This document shows, piece by piece, positions 36,029-44,475 of a stretch of 64,000 nucleotides of DNA. Every line of letters begins with the position of its first letter. Within the stretch, counting starts at the first letter, position 1. Source of the stretch: Neotamlana sargassicola (lineage in GTDB: Bacteria; Bacteroidota; Bacteroidia; Flavobacteriales; Flavobacteriaceae); assembly GCF_020523965.1 (NCBI RefSeq), contig NZ_JAJAPX010000001.1, forward strand, positions 620,001 through 684,000. The letters are read 5' to 3'. Under the pieces are notes generated by a model. That model did no database searches. It saw only the letters and a program-made list of their open reading frames with translations, and was not told where the DNA came from. Position numbers and translations under genes: made by a program.

Positions 36029-37035
36029 TGTTAGAAGGTATTGAGTTTGTAAATAAAGAATTTTTCTGGTTGCTATTAGCATTACCGTTAGCTATTGTTT
36101 GGTATATTTTTAAAAACAAAAAGCAAACGGCCGAACTTAAAATATCGAGTTTAAAAGGCTTTAAAGTTACAAACTCGTTATTGCCAAAATTTAAGCACGT
36201 ATTATTTGCTTTGCGTTTATTAGCACTAGCATTTTTAATTACAGCATTGGCACGACCACAAACGGTTGATGTGTCTTCTAAAACCAAAACAACTCGAGGT
36301 ATAGATATTGTAATGGCAATAGATGTTTCGGCAAGTATGCTTGCCAAAGATTTAAAACCAAACCGTTTAGAAGCGCTTAAAAAAGTAGCTTCAGAATTTA
36401 TTCAAGGCAGACCAAACGACCGTATTGGCTTGGTAGAATACGCTGGCGAAAGCTACACAAAAACACCAATTACAAGCGATAAAAGTATTGTATTGCGTTC
36501 GTTGCGAAGCATAAAATATAATAACATTATTGAAGGAGGAACCGCCATTGGTATGGGATTAGCAACATCGGTTAACCGATTAAAAGATAGTAAAGCTTCT
36601 AGTAAAGTTATTATTTTATTAACCGATGGTGTAAACAATTCTGGGTTTATCGATCCTAAAATTGCAAGTGAACTAGCCTTAGAATACGGTATAAAAGTAT
36701 ACACTATTGGCTTAGGAACTAACGGAATGGCATTGTCGCCTGTTGCTATCGACCCAAGAACGGGTAATTTTCAATACGGAAGAATTCAAGTTGAAATTGA
36801 TGAAGCCTTGTTAAAAGAAATTGCCGAAGTTACAAGTGGAAAATATTTTAGAGCAACTAATAATAAGAAGCTTGAAGAAATTTACGACGAAATTAATAAG
36901 CTTGAAAAAACCGAAATAGAAGAATTTAAGTTTTACAATTACGAAGAAAAGTTTCGTCCGCTAGTATTAATCGCAGGATTATTGTTGTTGATTGAATTGT
37001 TATTGCGAAACACTGTTTTTAAAAGCTTTGTTTAA
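36028..37035 (+). CDS. batA: BatA, membrane-anchored VWA protein
   Basis: The 335-residue protein has two N-terminal membrane helices (about 12-27 and 55-75), a VWA domain facing the cytoplasm with intact metal-binding motif DVSAS (in IVMAIDVSASMLAKDL, about residue 97), the Thr in ITSDKSIV, and the LLTDGVNNSG motif, and a final membrane helix (about 312-330). BatA and BatB form complexes with MoxR-type ATPases in oxidative or envelope stress resistance, as studied in Bacteroides fragilis and Francisella. Its ATG overlaps the previous stop codon. Confidence 0.93.
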   Translation: MLEGIEFVNKEFFWLLLALPLAIVWYIFKNKKQTAELKISSLKGFKVTNSLLPKFKHVLFALRLLALAFLITALARPQTVDVSSKTKTTRGIDIVMAIDVSASMLAKDLKPNRLEALKKVASEFIQGRPNDRIGLVEYAGESYTKTPITSDKSIVLRSLRSIKYNNIIEGGTAIGMGLATSVNRLKDSKASSKVIILLTDGVNNSGFIDPKIASELALEYGIKVYTIGLGTNGMALSPVAIDPRTGNFQYGRIQVEIDEALLKEIAEVTSGKYFRATNNKKLEEIYDEINKLEKTEIEEFKFYNYEEKFRPLVLIAGLLLLIELLLRNTVFKSFV

Positions 37036-37113
37036 CCGTTTTGTTTTTCCACGAAAGCGAAAATACTAAACATAAAACTTTTCAACTTTAAACCTGAAAC
37101 TTTAAACTAAAAC
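37036..37113. repeat. Repeat-like spacer between batA and batB
   Basis: It contains the word TTTTCCACGAAAGCGAAAAT (37046-37065 region), close to TTTCCGCGAAAGCGAA near 3604, followed by variants of ACTTTAAACCTGAAACTTT. Both words look like dispersed intergenic elements, not random spacer. Confidence 0.45.
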
Positions 37114-38151
37114 ATGTATCAATTAGAAGAGAAAATATGGTTTTGGACATTGGTTGTTATTCCGGTAATAATCCTCCTATTTTTTGGTCTTCAATTCTGG
37201 AGATACAGAACACAAAATAAGTTTGCCGATAAAGCATTACTTAAAAAACTGAGTCCGAATAAATCTACATTTAAAACCGTTTTAAAAGTTGTGGTTTTAA
37301 GTTTAGCCTTTTTGTGTTTATCCTTAGCTTTAGTAAACCCTAAAATTGGCACAAAGCTAGAAACAGTAAAGCGTGAAGGTGTAGATATCGTTTTTGCTGT
37401 CGATGTTTCAAAAAGTATGTTGGCCGAAGATATTGCACCAAACCGTTTAGAAAAATCGAAACAATTAGTTACGCAAATTGTAAACAATTTGGCTAGCGAC
37501 CGTGTAGGTATAATTGCTTACGCAGGAGCAGCATTTCCGCAATTACCAATAACCACAGATTATGCCTCGGCAAAAATGTTTTTACAAGGTATGAATACCG
37601 ATATGTTATCGTCGCAAGGAACTGCTATAAGCGAAGCCATAAAATTAGCATCAACGTATTTTGATGATGAAGAGCAAACCAACCGTGTACTCATTATAAT
37701 CTCTGATGGAGAAGACCATGGGCAAGAAGCCGAAGCTATAGCTAAAGCAGCAAACGAAGATGGCATTAGAATTTTCACTATTGGTGTTGGCGATGTAAAA
37801 GGAGGTCCAATACCAGAGAAAAGAAATGGAGTTGTTTTAAATTATAAAAAAGATAGCCAAGGCGAAACCGTTATAACTAAGCTTAACGAAGAGACTTTAA
37901 AAGCCATAGCCGAAGCAGCAAATGGCGCTTATATTAATGGAAAAAATACAGATAACGTAGTTGAAAATATTAGGGAGATTTTAAACGCAATGGATAAAAC
38001 TGAATTCGAGGCAAAACAATTTGCCGATTTTAAAGACCAGTTTCAATGGTTTTTAGGCTTCGGAATTTTCTTTTTATTATTAGATATTTTCCTATTAGAA
38101 AGAAAAACAGCTTGGTTAAAAAAATTAAATCTATTTAATGAGAATTTTTAA
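37114..38151 (+). CDS. batB: BatB, membrane-anchored VWA protein
   Basis: This 345-residue paralogue of BatA has N-terminal membrane helices (about 10-28 and 55-73), a VWA domain with metal-binding motif DVSKS in FAVDVSKSMLAEDI, the TTDYASAK segment and IISDGEDHG, and a C-terminal membrane helix (about 310-328). It lies directly upstream of batC as expected; BatB and BatC are reported to associate in related systems. Confidence 0.93.
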   Translation: MYQLEEKIWFWTLVVIPVIILLFFGLQFWRYRTQNKFADKALLKKLSPNKSTFKTVLKVVVLSLAFLCLSLALVNPKIGTKLETVKREGVDIVFAVDVSKSMLAEDIAPNRLEKSKQLVTQIVNNLASDRVGIIAYAGAAFPQLPITTDYASAKMFLQGMNTDMLSSQGTAISEAIKLASTYFDDEEQTNRVLIIISDGEDHGQEAEAIAKAANEDGIRIFTIGVGDVKGGPIPEKRNGVVLNYKKDSQGETVITKLNEETLKAIAEAANGAYINGKNTDNVVENIREILNAMDKTEFEAKQFADFKDQFQWFLGFGIFFLLLDIFLLERKTAWLKKLNLFNENF

Positions 38152-38234
38152 GATTCTACTGTGTGTAGCGTGTTAATTATTTATCATTTTTTTAACGTGC
38201 AAAAACAATGGGTTTTTTAAATTTAAAAGAACAT

Positions 38235-39095
38235 ATGAAGCATTTATTAACAATATTAAGCGTATTTATTTCTTTGGTATCCTTTTCACAAGAAGAAGAT
38301 GATGCTATGAAGGCACAATTATTGGCGATGAAAAAAGCCAATAATTATGTTTATGAAGGTAACGCGTTGTTAAATGACGACGATTTTGTTTCTGCCGAAA
38401 TGGAATATCGTAAAGCACTGTCAGAACAAGCCTCAACAAAAGCAGGTGTTTATAACTTAGGAACAAGTTATATTAAAAATGGTAATTTTGATGAAGCATT
38501 GTATCGTTTACAACAAGCGGCTACTTCTTCAACTTCAAAAGAAGAAAAACATCGTGCGTTTCATAATATTGGTAACATTTTAATGAAAAATAAAAAGTGT
38601 AAAGAAGCAGTTGAAGCTTACAAAAATGCGCTAAGAAACAACCCAATCGACGACGAAACTAGATATAACCTTGGTATAGCAAAAGAATGTGCCGAGGAGC
38701 AACAAGATCAGCAAGATCAAAACCAAGATCAGAATCAAGATCAGAATCAAGATCAAGATAAGCAAGACCAAAATAAAGAAAACGAAGACCAGCAGGATAA
38801 ACAAGATCAGGAAAATAAGGATAAAGAAGGCGAAAACGACGAGAATCAAGATAAAAAAGATGGTGAAGATGAAAAAGATGAAGATGGTAAGCCTAAAGAT
38901 GAAAAAGAAGACAAAGGAGATAAAGGCGATGAGCAAAAGCAAAATCAGCAGCCAAAGCCGCAACAAGGCCAATTATCGCCACAGCAAATTAAAAACTTGC
39001 TAGAAGCCATGAATAATCAAGAACAAAAGGTTCAAGAAAAAATGAACGCCGAAAAACAAAAGGGTGTAAAAGTAAAAACCGAAAAAGATTGGTAG
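38235..39095 (+). CDS. batC: BatC, TPR protein with Gln/Asp/Lys-rich tail
   Basis: I start at ATG 38235, which opens directly with the signal peptide MKHLLTILSVFISLVSFSQ; the upstream ATG 38208 adds nine residues. Tetratricopeptide repeats follow (about 25-145: AEMEYRKALSEQASTKAGVYNLG; RAFHNIGNILMKNKKCKEAVEAY). A low-complexity region of about 100 residues, made of NQDQ, DK and EN units, leads to a short conserved tail (LSPQQIKNLLEAMNNQEQKVQEKM). The protein is periplasmic and probably a scaffold for BatA/BatB. The simple-sequence region is encoded by short tandem repeats prone to slippage. Confidence 0.9.
   Translation: MKHLLTILSVFISLVSFSQEEDDAMKAQLLAMKKANNYVYEGNALLNDDDFVSAEMEYRKALSEQASTKAGVYNLGTSYIKNGNFDEALYRLQQAATSSTSKEEKHRAFHNIGNILMKNKKCKEAVEAYKNALRNNPIDDETRYNLGIAKECAEEQQDQQDQNQDQNQDQNQDQDKQDQNKENEDQQDKQDQENKDKEGENDENQDKKDGEDEKDEDGKPKDEKEDKGDKGDEQKQNQQPKPQQGQLSPQQIKNLLEAMNNQEQKVQEKMNAEKQKGVKVKTEKDW
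38700..38770 (+). repeat. 12-bp tandem repeat tract within batC
   Basis: Successive copies of AAYCAAGATCAG encode the NQDQ units. All units are multiples of three, so changes in copy number would keep the frame. Confidence 0.75.
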
Positions 39096-39134
39096 TTTTG
39101 AAAGCCGAAAATTGAGTTTGGAGTTTTAATAATA

Positions 39135-39218
39135 TGTCATGCTGAGAGCAGTCGAAGCATCTCTAAAAAATAAAATCTAATAAATTGTTATGCCGAGTCA
39201 ACTAAAACGAAGCATCTT
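39135..39218. repeat. Two copies of a dispersed Bacteroidota-type repeat
   Basis: Copy 1 (39135-39164) contains TGTCATGCTGAG and GTCGAAGCATCTC. Copy 2 (39186-39218) contains TGTTATGCCGAG and ACGAAGCATCTTA with a different centre. The two share TGTYATGCYGAG and CGAAGCATCT. I recall near-identical units between many genes of this phylum. They fill the only large gap between batC and batD. Confidence 0.65.
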
Positions 39219-39230
39219 ATTAAAATAAAC

Positions 39231-41003
39231 ATGCAGATAAAGAATTACATAGTTATTTTATTAATTGCAATGACATCTACATTTGCTGGAGCTCAAATTA
39301 AGTTTGAAGCTAAAGCAAGCAAAAAAAAGTTGGGTGTTAACGAGCGCTTGCGTATAGATTTTGAAATGAATCAAGATGGCGATAATTTTAATCCGCCAGA
39401 TTTTGCAAACTTTACCGTTATAGGTGGTCCAAATCAATCGGTTAGTAATTCCTGGATAAATGGCGTTCGTTCTTATAAAAAAACATATAGTTATTTTTTA
39501 GCACCTAAAAGCCGAGGTACATTTACCATTAATCAAGCCACTATAAATATTGATGGCGAAACCTATAAAACCACACCATTAAAGGTTGAAGTTACGGCTG
39601 CAGTCGATATTCCAAAAGACCCTAACGACCCTAATTATTTAGCTTCAGAGAATATTCATTTGGTAGCCGAAGTTTCAAAAACAAACCCGTATTTAAATGA
39701 AGCTATTACAGTCGTATATAAACTTTATGTGTCTCCAAAAGTAGCGGTCGATAATTGGAATGAAATCGATAGTCCTCGTTACAACGATTTCTGGAGTCAA
39801 AATATTGATACGCAAAACCAGAAGGTACAAAATGGAACTTATAACGGCGAAGATTATAGATTTTTAGTATTACGAAAAACGGTTTTATACCCACAAAAAA
39901 CAGGAAAACTTAATATAGAGCCTTTAAGTTTAAATATCGCTATGCGGGTACCATCAAACCGTCGCGATATTTTTGGTAGTTTACTCATGACGCGAGTTAA
40001 CCGAACCGTGTCTGCAGGCAACAAAACAATAAACGTTAAAGCCTTACCAGAAGCAGGGAAACCCGCCGATTTTACTGGAGCGGTTGGCGATTTTAAATTC
40101 GATGTTTCTACATCTAAAACTGAATTAGATGCCACAGAATCTTTACAACTTAAAGTTCGTGTTAGTGGTAATGGTAATTTAAAACTATTTAATTTACCAA
40201 AAGTAACTTTACCAAGTTCGTTAGAGGTTTACGAGCCAGAGCATACCGAAAATGTTAAAACAAATTTAGCAGGCATGCAAGGTAGTATTTCAGATAGTTA
40301 CACGGTTGTGCCTCAATATAAAGGTAAATACCCTATACCAAGTATTTCGTTTTCTTATTTCGACTTAAAAACAGAAAGTTATAAGCGCTTATCATCCAAT
40401 GAAATTATAATTGATGTATTAAACGGGCCTTCAAATGGTGTTAACTCCAACGAAAATAACAGCGCTAACAATAACAAACAAGCGGTGGTTTATAACGACA
40501 ATCAGTTTGCTTTTATTAAAACAGATACCACGTTTTCAGCTATAAAACAAAGTCATTTCTTTAAAACAAATTTGTTTTGGTATTTATTGTTATTGCCGTT
40601 TTTAGCTATTCCATTAGCTATTTTAATTGGAAAACAAAAAGCAAAACGTGATGCCGACGTTTATGGAAACAAAATTAGAAAAGCCGATAAATTAGCGAGA
40701 AAATATTTAAGTAGTGCTAAAAAATCTTTAGGACAAAAAGAAGCATTTTATGTGGCTTTAGAAAAAGCATTACACAATTATTTAAAAGCAAAATTACATA
40801 TTGAAACAAGCGAATTAAGTAAAGATAGAATAACCGAATTACTTAACGAAAAACAAGTTGACGCTAACGTTATTACAGATTTTAACAGCATATTACAAAG
40901 TTGTGAGCTAGCACGTTACACACCCATAGACAATGTAACTATGCAAGAAGATTACGACAAGGCTGCAAAAACCATTTCGTTAATAGATAAGCAAGCTAAT
41001 TAA
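39231..41003 (+). CDS. batD: BatD, oxygen tolerance protein
   Basis: The 590-residue protein has a signal peptide (1-22, ending TFAGAQ), tandem beta-sandwich domains outside the membrane (about 24-410, with FEMNQDGDNFNPPDFANF and VSGNGNLKLFNLPKVTLPSSLEVYEP, the latter a BatD hallmark), a membrane helix (about 447-465, FWYLLLLPFLAIPLAIL), and a cytoplasmic helical tail (about 470-590). BatD belongs to the aerotolerance operon and is required with the VWA proteins. It is followed after 28 nt by batE. Confidence 0.92.
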   Translation: MQIKNYIVILLIAMTSTFAGAQIKFEAKASKKKLGVNERLRIDFEMNQDGDNFNPPDFANFTVIGGPNQSVSNSWINGVRSYKKTYSYFLAPKSRGTFTINQATINIDGETYKTTPLKVEVTAAVDIPKDPNDPNYLASENIHLVAEVSKTNPYLNEAITVVYKLYVSPKVAVDNWNEIDSPRYNDFWSQNIDTQNQKVQNGTYNGEDYRFLVLRKTVLYPQKTGKLNIEPLSLNIAMRVPSNRRDIFGSLLMTRVNRTVSAGNKTINVKALPEAGKPADFTGAVGDFKFDVSTSKTELDATESLQLKVRVSGNGNLKLFNLPKVTLPSSLEVYEPEHTENVKTNLAGMQGSISDSYTVVPQYKGKYPIPSISFSYFDLKTESYKRLSSNEIIIDVLNGPSNGVNSNENNSANNNKQAVVYNDNQFAFIKTDTTFSAIKQSHFFKTNLFWYLLLLPFLAIPLAILIGKQKAKRDADVYGNKIRKADKLARKYLSSAKKSLGQKEAFYVALEKALHNYLKAKLHIETSELSKDRITELLNEKQVDANVITDFNSILQSCELARYTPIDNVTMQEDYDKAAKTISLIDKQAN

Positions 41004-41031
41004 TAGCATTTTGAACAAAGTGAAGCATTTT

Positions 41032-41808
41032 ATGAAAAACATAATTTACATACTCGTAGTTTTTATATCCGCGTTAAGTTTTGGTCAAAATAAAACATTG
41101 TTCGAAAAAGCCAACGCGCTTTACAACGATGCTAAATATGCCGAAGCTATCGATGCATACCAAGCCATTCTAGAAACTGGAAAGCATTCAGCTGATTTGT
41201 ATTTTAATCTCGGTAATGCCAATTACAAATTAAACAACATTGCACCAAGTATTTACTTTTACGAAAAAGCTTTATTGTTAGCACCCAATGATGCCGATAT
41301 TAAAAACAATCTTGCTTTTGCGCAAAACATGACTATTGATGCTATTGATGTTGTTCCAGACTCTGGTGTATCGAAAATTATAAAATCAATAGCCAATAAA
41401 TTTACGTTTGATGCTTGGGCAAAAATAGCGGTGATTTTGGTTTTTGTGTTCGTTATTTTATTCTTAGCATATTATTTTGCATTCTCAACCAATAGAAAGC
41501 GATTAGCCTTTATTGGGAGTCTGGTTTCTTTAGGTTTAACAGTTATTACACTAGCCTTAGCATTTTACAAATATAACCTTGAACAAAAAGATTATCCAGC
41601 TATTATTTTCACACAAGAGAGTAAAATAAAAACGGGCCCCAACCCAAACAGCGAAGAAGCATTTAGATTACACGAAGGCACTAAAGTACAAATTGTTGAA
41701 ACTTTCGAAAACTGGAAAAAAATTAAGCTTACAGATGGTAAAATTGGTTGGATAAGCTCAAACGACATAAAACCTCTTAAAGATTTTAAAACACATGTAA
41801 CAGAATAA
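41032..41808 (+). CDS. batE: BatE, TPR and SH3-like membrane protein
   Basis: The start is ATG 41032 (258 residues), which opens with the signal MKNIIYILVVFISALSFGQ; an in-frame TTG at 41011 is not needed. Tetratricopeptide repeats (about 22-95, ALYNDAKYAEAIDAYQAIL; YFNLGNANYKLNNIA), two membrane helices (about 128-148 and 158-178), and a bacterial SH3-like domain (about 195-250, KIKTGPNPNSEEAFRLHEGTKVQIVE, GWISSNDIKPL) follow. It completes the bat operon. It probably senses or binds envelope components through its SH3 domain (inference). Confidence 0.9.
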   Translation: MKNIIYILVVFISALSFGQNKTLFEKANALYNDAKYAEAIDAYQAILETGKHSADLYFNLGNANYKLNNIAPSIYFYEKALLLAPNDADIKNNLAFAQNMTIDAIDVVPDSGVSKIIKSIANKFTFDAWAKIAVILVFVFVILFLAYYFAFSTNRKRLAFIGSLVSLGLTVITLALAFYKYNLEQKDYPAIIFTQESKIKTGPNPNSEEAFRLHEGTKVQIVETFENWKKIKLTDGKIGWISSNDIKPLKDFKTHVTE

Positions 41809-41848
41809 TTCGTTTGATTTGTTATATTTGTGTAACAACCCAACTAAC

Positions 41849-42133
41849 ATGTCTAAAAACTTAATAGTCTTATTTTTTTCTGTTACACTGCTCTGTTTTA
41901 TAGCAGCGCCAACAGTACTTATTATTTTAGACGATTCTGCAGATGTGTCTGTGATTTATAATAATTTTGCCGAAGAAGAAGAATTAAGCAAAATTAAGTT
42001 ACAATGTAATAATCCTCACGAAGAAACAACGCGCATTCTGGCCTTAACATCGAAGATTCAAACTGTTTATTTCTCAAAAAAATATCCTAATCCGTTAGTA
42101 AATCTTATTTCTCCTCCCCCAGAATTAGGTTAA
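41849..42133 (+). CDS. Small membrane protein, conserved-looking hypothetical
   Basis: A 94-residue protein starting at ATG 41849 (MSKNLIVLFFSVTLLCFIAAP). One N-terminal membrane helix or signal peptide (about 5-27) precedes an acidic stretch (NFAEEEEL) and a Pro-rich end. Not recognised. It sits between batE and sulP; the sequence TATATTTG at 41823-41830 matches the -7 consensus, so it may start a new unit with a leader of about 13 nt. Placement suggests an accessory role for the transporter, but this is only position. Confidence 0.6.
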   Translation: MSKNLIVLFFSVTLLCFIAAPTVLIILDDSADVSVIYNNFAEEEELSKIKLQCNNPHEETTRILALTSKIQTVYFSKKYPNPLVNLISPPPELG

Positions 42134-42179
42134 TGTTTATTTCTACACGTTTTAAAAAAATTAAATTTTCATTAACCGT

Positions 42180-42200
42180 CTTTAGAGTAAAATTCTAAAG
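42180..42200. promoter_or_regulatory. Inverted repeat upstream of sulP
   Basis: CTTTAGA (42180-42186) and TCTAAAG (42194-42200) are exact inverted copies separated by 7 nt, ending 15 nt before the ATG. This could be an operator or an mRNA hairpin near the start codon. No T run follows, so it is not a terminator. Confidence 0.4.
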
Positions 42201-42215
42201 CAAAAAAATTTTTAT

Positions 42216-43799
42216 ATGTTTAAATCACTTAAAAAAGACTTGCCAGCAAGTATTGTAGTGTTTTTTGTTGCGTTGCCCTTATGTTTAGGTATTGCACTGG
42301 CAAGTGGAGCGCCGTTATTTTCAGGATTAATAGCTGGTATTGTTGGAGGTATAGTTGTTGGTGCGCTTAGTGGCTCTAACATTGGTGTTAGTGGTCCAGC
42401 CGCTGGATTAGCAGCTATTGTTTTAATAGCGATTACATCCTTAGGCTACAAAAACTTTTTATTAGCAGTCGTTATAGGTGGCGTAATTCAATTAATTTTT
42501 GGCATTTTACGCTTAGGTATTATTGGTTACTTTTTTCCATCATCTGTAATAAAAGGCATGCTAACAGGAATTGGTATTATTATTATTTTAAAACAAATTC
42601 GATTCTTTTTTGGCATGGATAAAACTGTTCAAGGAGACTACGAGTTTTTAAATGTAGGTTGGAATAATTTAATTTCTGGATTACTGCAAGATATTAATGC
42701 TTTAATAAGTGGTAACATTAGCGTTGGAGCTACATTAATAGGGTTGGTTGCTATTGGTATTTTGTTACTATGGTCCAATGTATTATCCAAAAAAGGAAAA
42801 ATTTTTCAATTAATTCAAGGGCCATTAGTGGCTGTTGTTGTTGGTATTGTATATTATTTATCAACCAAAGGAGGCGACTTTGGTTTAAACCAAAGCCAAT
42901 TAGTATCTGTTCCTGTTCCAGACAGTTTCGATAGCTTTATGGGGCAATTTAGCTTCCCAAATTTTGAAGTTATAGCGAATACAGAAGTTTGGATTACAGG
43001 TTTTACAATAGCTTTAGTGGCATCCTTAGAAACATTATTGTGCGTTGAAGCCACAGATAAGTTAGACCCGCATAAAAATGTAACCCCTACAAACAGAGAA
43101 CTTCTCGCTCAAGGCACAGGAAATATAATTTCGGGGTTAATCGGGGGCTTGCCAATAACTCAAGTAATTGTTCGTAGTTCAGCCAATATTCAATCTGGAG
43201 GAGAAACCAAAATGTCTGCTATTATACATGGGTTCTTTTTACTAATTTCAATTATTTTAATTCCTAATTTATTAAACCAAATACCTCTTGCTGTACTTGC
43301 TGCAGTATTATTTATAGTTGGCTTTAAACTAGCAAAGCCATCTACCTTTAAAGCTATGTTTAGTCTAGGCTGGAAACAGTGGTTACCTTTTATGGCCACA
43401 GTAATGCCAATGGTAATTACAGGAGATTTGTTATTAGGTATTGGTTTAGGTTTAGCGGTAGGTATTTTTGTTATTTTACTTAAAAACTTTCAAAATTCAC
43501 ACTTTTTACACAAAGAAGAAGGTAATGAAGGTAAGGTAAAAATGACCTTAGCCGAAGAAGTTACTTTCTTTAACAAAGGTGCCATATTAAAAGAGTTAGA
43601 TAGCTTACCACCAAATTCTTTTTTAGAATTAAACGTAACGGGAACCCGTTATTTAGATAACGATATTATCGAAATTTTAGAAGACTTTATTTTAAAAGCT
43701 CAAGAAAGAAATATTAATATAAAACTAATTTCTCAACGCGGCACTGTTGAGAATCCAGAGAGTTTTATAGAATTTTTTAAACAAAAAATAACGGCCTAA
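42216..43799 (+). CDS. SulP-family anion transporter with STAS domain
   Basis: This 527-residue inner-membrane protein has the SulP N-terminus (DLPASIVVFFVALPLCLGIALASGAPLF) and about 11-14 membrane segments. The conserved GPAAGLAAIVL is near residue 67, and a short C-terminal STAS domain follows (about 445-527, FLELNVTGTRYLDNDIIEILEDF). SulP proteins carry sulfate or bicarbonate. A beta-carbonic anhydrase gene follows 40 nt downstream, which makes bicarbonate the likely substrate (inference from the pairing known in marine bacteria and cyanobacterial BicA). Confidence 0.9.
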   Translation: MFKSLKKDLPASIVVFFVALPLCLGIALASGAPLFSGLIAGIVGGIVVGALSGSNIGVSGPAAGLAAIVLIAITSLGYKNFLLAVVIGGVIQLIFGILRLGIIGYFFPSSVIKGMLTGIGIIIILKQIRFFFGMDKTVQGDYEFLNVGWNNLISGLLQDINALISGNISVGATLIGLVAIGILLLWSNVLSKKGKIFQLIQGPLVAVVVGIVYYLSTKGGDFGLNQSQLVSVPVPDSFDSFMGQFSFPNFEVIANTEVWITGFTIALVASLETLLCVEATDKLDPHKNVTPTNRELLAQGTGNIISGLIGGLPITQVIVRSSANIQSGGETKMSAIIHGFFLLISIILIPNLLNQIPLAVLAAVLFIVGFKLAKPSTFKAMFSLGWKQWLPFMATVMPMVITGDLLLGIGLGLAVGIFVILLKNFQNSHFLHKEEGNEGKVKMTLAEEVTFFNKGAILKELDSLPPNSFLELNVTGTRYLDNDIIEILEDFILKAQERNINIKLISQRGTVENPESFIEFFKQKITA

Positions 43800-43839
43800 T
43801 ACATTTATTTAAGGCTGTTTAAAAAAAGATAAATTTAAC

Positions 43840-44469
43840 ATGAAAGCACATACAAAAGAAACTCAGGCAACCATGACGCCTGAAAAATCGTTACAATTTT
43901 TAAAGGAAGGAAACATCCGTTTTCAAAATAATTTAAAAGCAAACCGTAACCTGTTAGAACAAGTAAACGATACTAAAGAAGGACAATTTCCTTTTGCAAC
44001 AATATTAAGTTGTATAGATTCACGCGTATCGGCAGAGTTAGTTTTCGATCAAGGATTAGGCGACATTTTTAGCGTACGTATTGCAGGAAACTTTGTAAAC
44101 GAAGATATTTTAGGAAGCATGGAATTTGCTTGTAAATTAGCCGGAACAAAACTTATAGTGGTTTTAGGTCACACAAGCTGTGGAGCGGTAAAAGGCGCCT
44201 GCGACCATGCCGAAATGGGTAACTTAACAAAGCTAATAGAGAAAATTAACCCAGCAGTAGAAGCGGTAACAGAACCTGCAGACGAAAGCCAACGTAACTC
44301 TAAAAACTTAGAGTTTGTAGATAATGTATCTAAAAAAAATGTAGAGCTTACCATAGATAGAATTCATGCAGAAAGTCCAATTTTATCTGAAATGGAAAAA
44401 AATGGCGAAATTAAAATTATAGGCGCCATGTATAATATTACAACGGGAGCTGTAGAATTTTACGAGTAA
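43840..44469 (+). CDS. Beta-class carbonic anhydrase
   Basis: Carbonic anhydrase interconverts CO2 and bicarbonate. The 209-residue protein has the full beta-class zinc site: Cys58 and Asp60 in LSCIDSRVSAEL, His111 and Cys114 in VVLGHTSCGAVKGA. Arg62 completes the Asp-Arg pair that controls access to zinc. No signal peptide is present, so it is cytoplasmic. It is cotranscribed with the SulP transporter, giving a bicarbonate uptake and conversion module that could feed anaplerotic carboxylases. Confidence 0.95.
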   Translation: MKAHTKETQATMTPEKSLQFLKEGNIRFQNNLKANRNLLEQVNDTKEGQFPFATILSCIDSRVSAELVFDQGLGDIFSVRIAGNFVNEDILGSMEFACKLAGTKLIVVLGHTSCGAVKGACDHAEMGNLTKLIEKINPAVEAVTEPADESQRNSKNLEFVDNVSKKNVELTIDRIHAESPILSEMEKNGEIKIIGAMYNITTGAVEFYE

Positions 44470-44475
44470 AATATT

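Noticed and set aside
38631-39003. Frames on both strands overlapping the batC low-complexity region (Ile/Leu/Phe-rich and Lys/Ile-rich)
   Set aside because: They are frame-shifted readings of the NQDQ/DK repeat tract.
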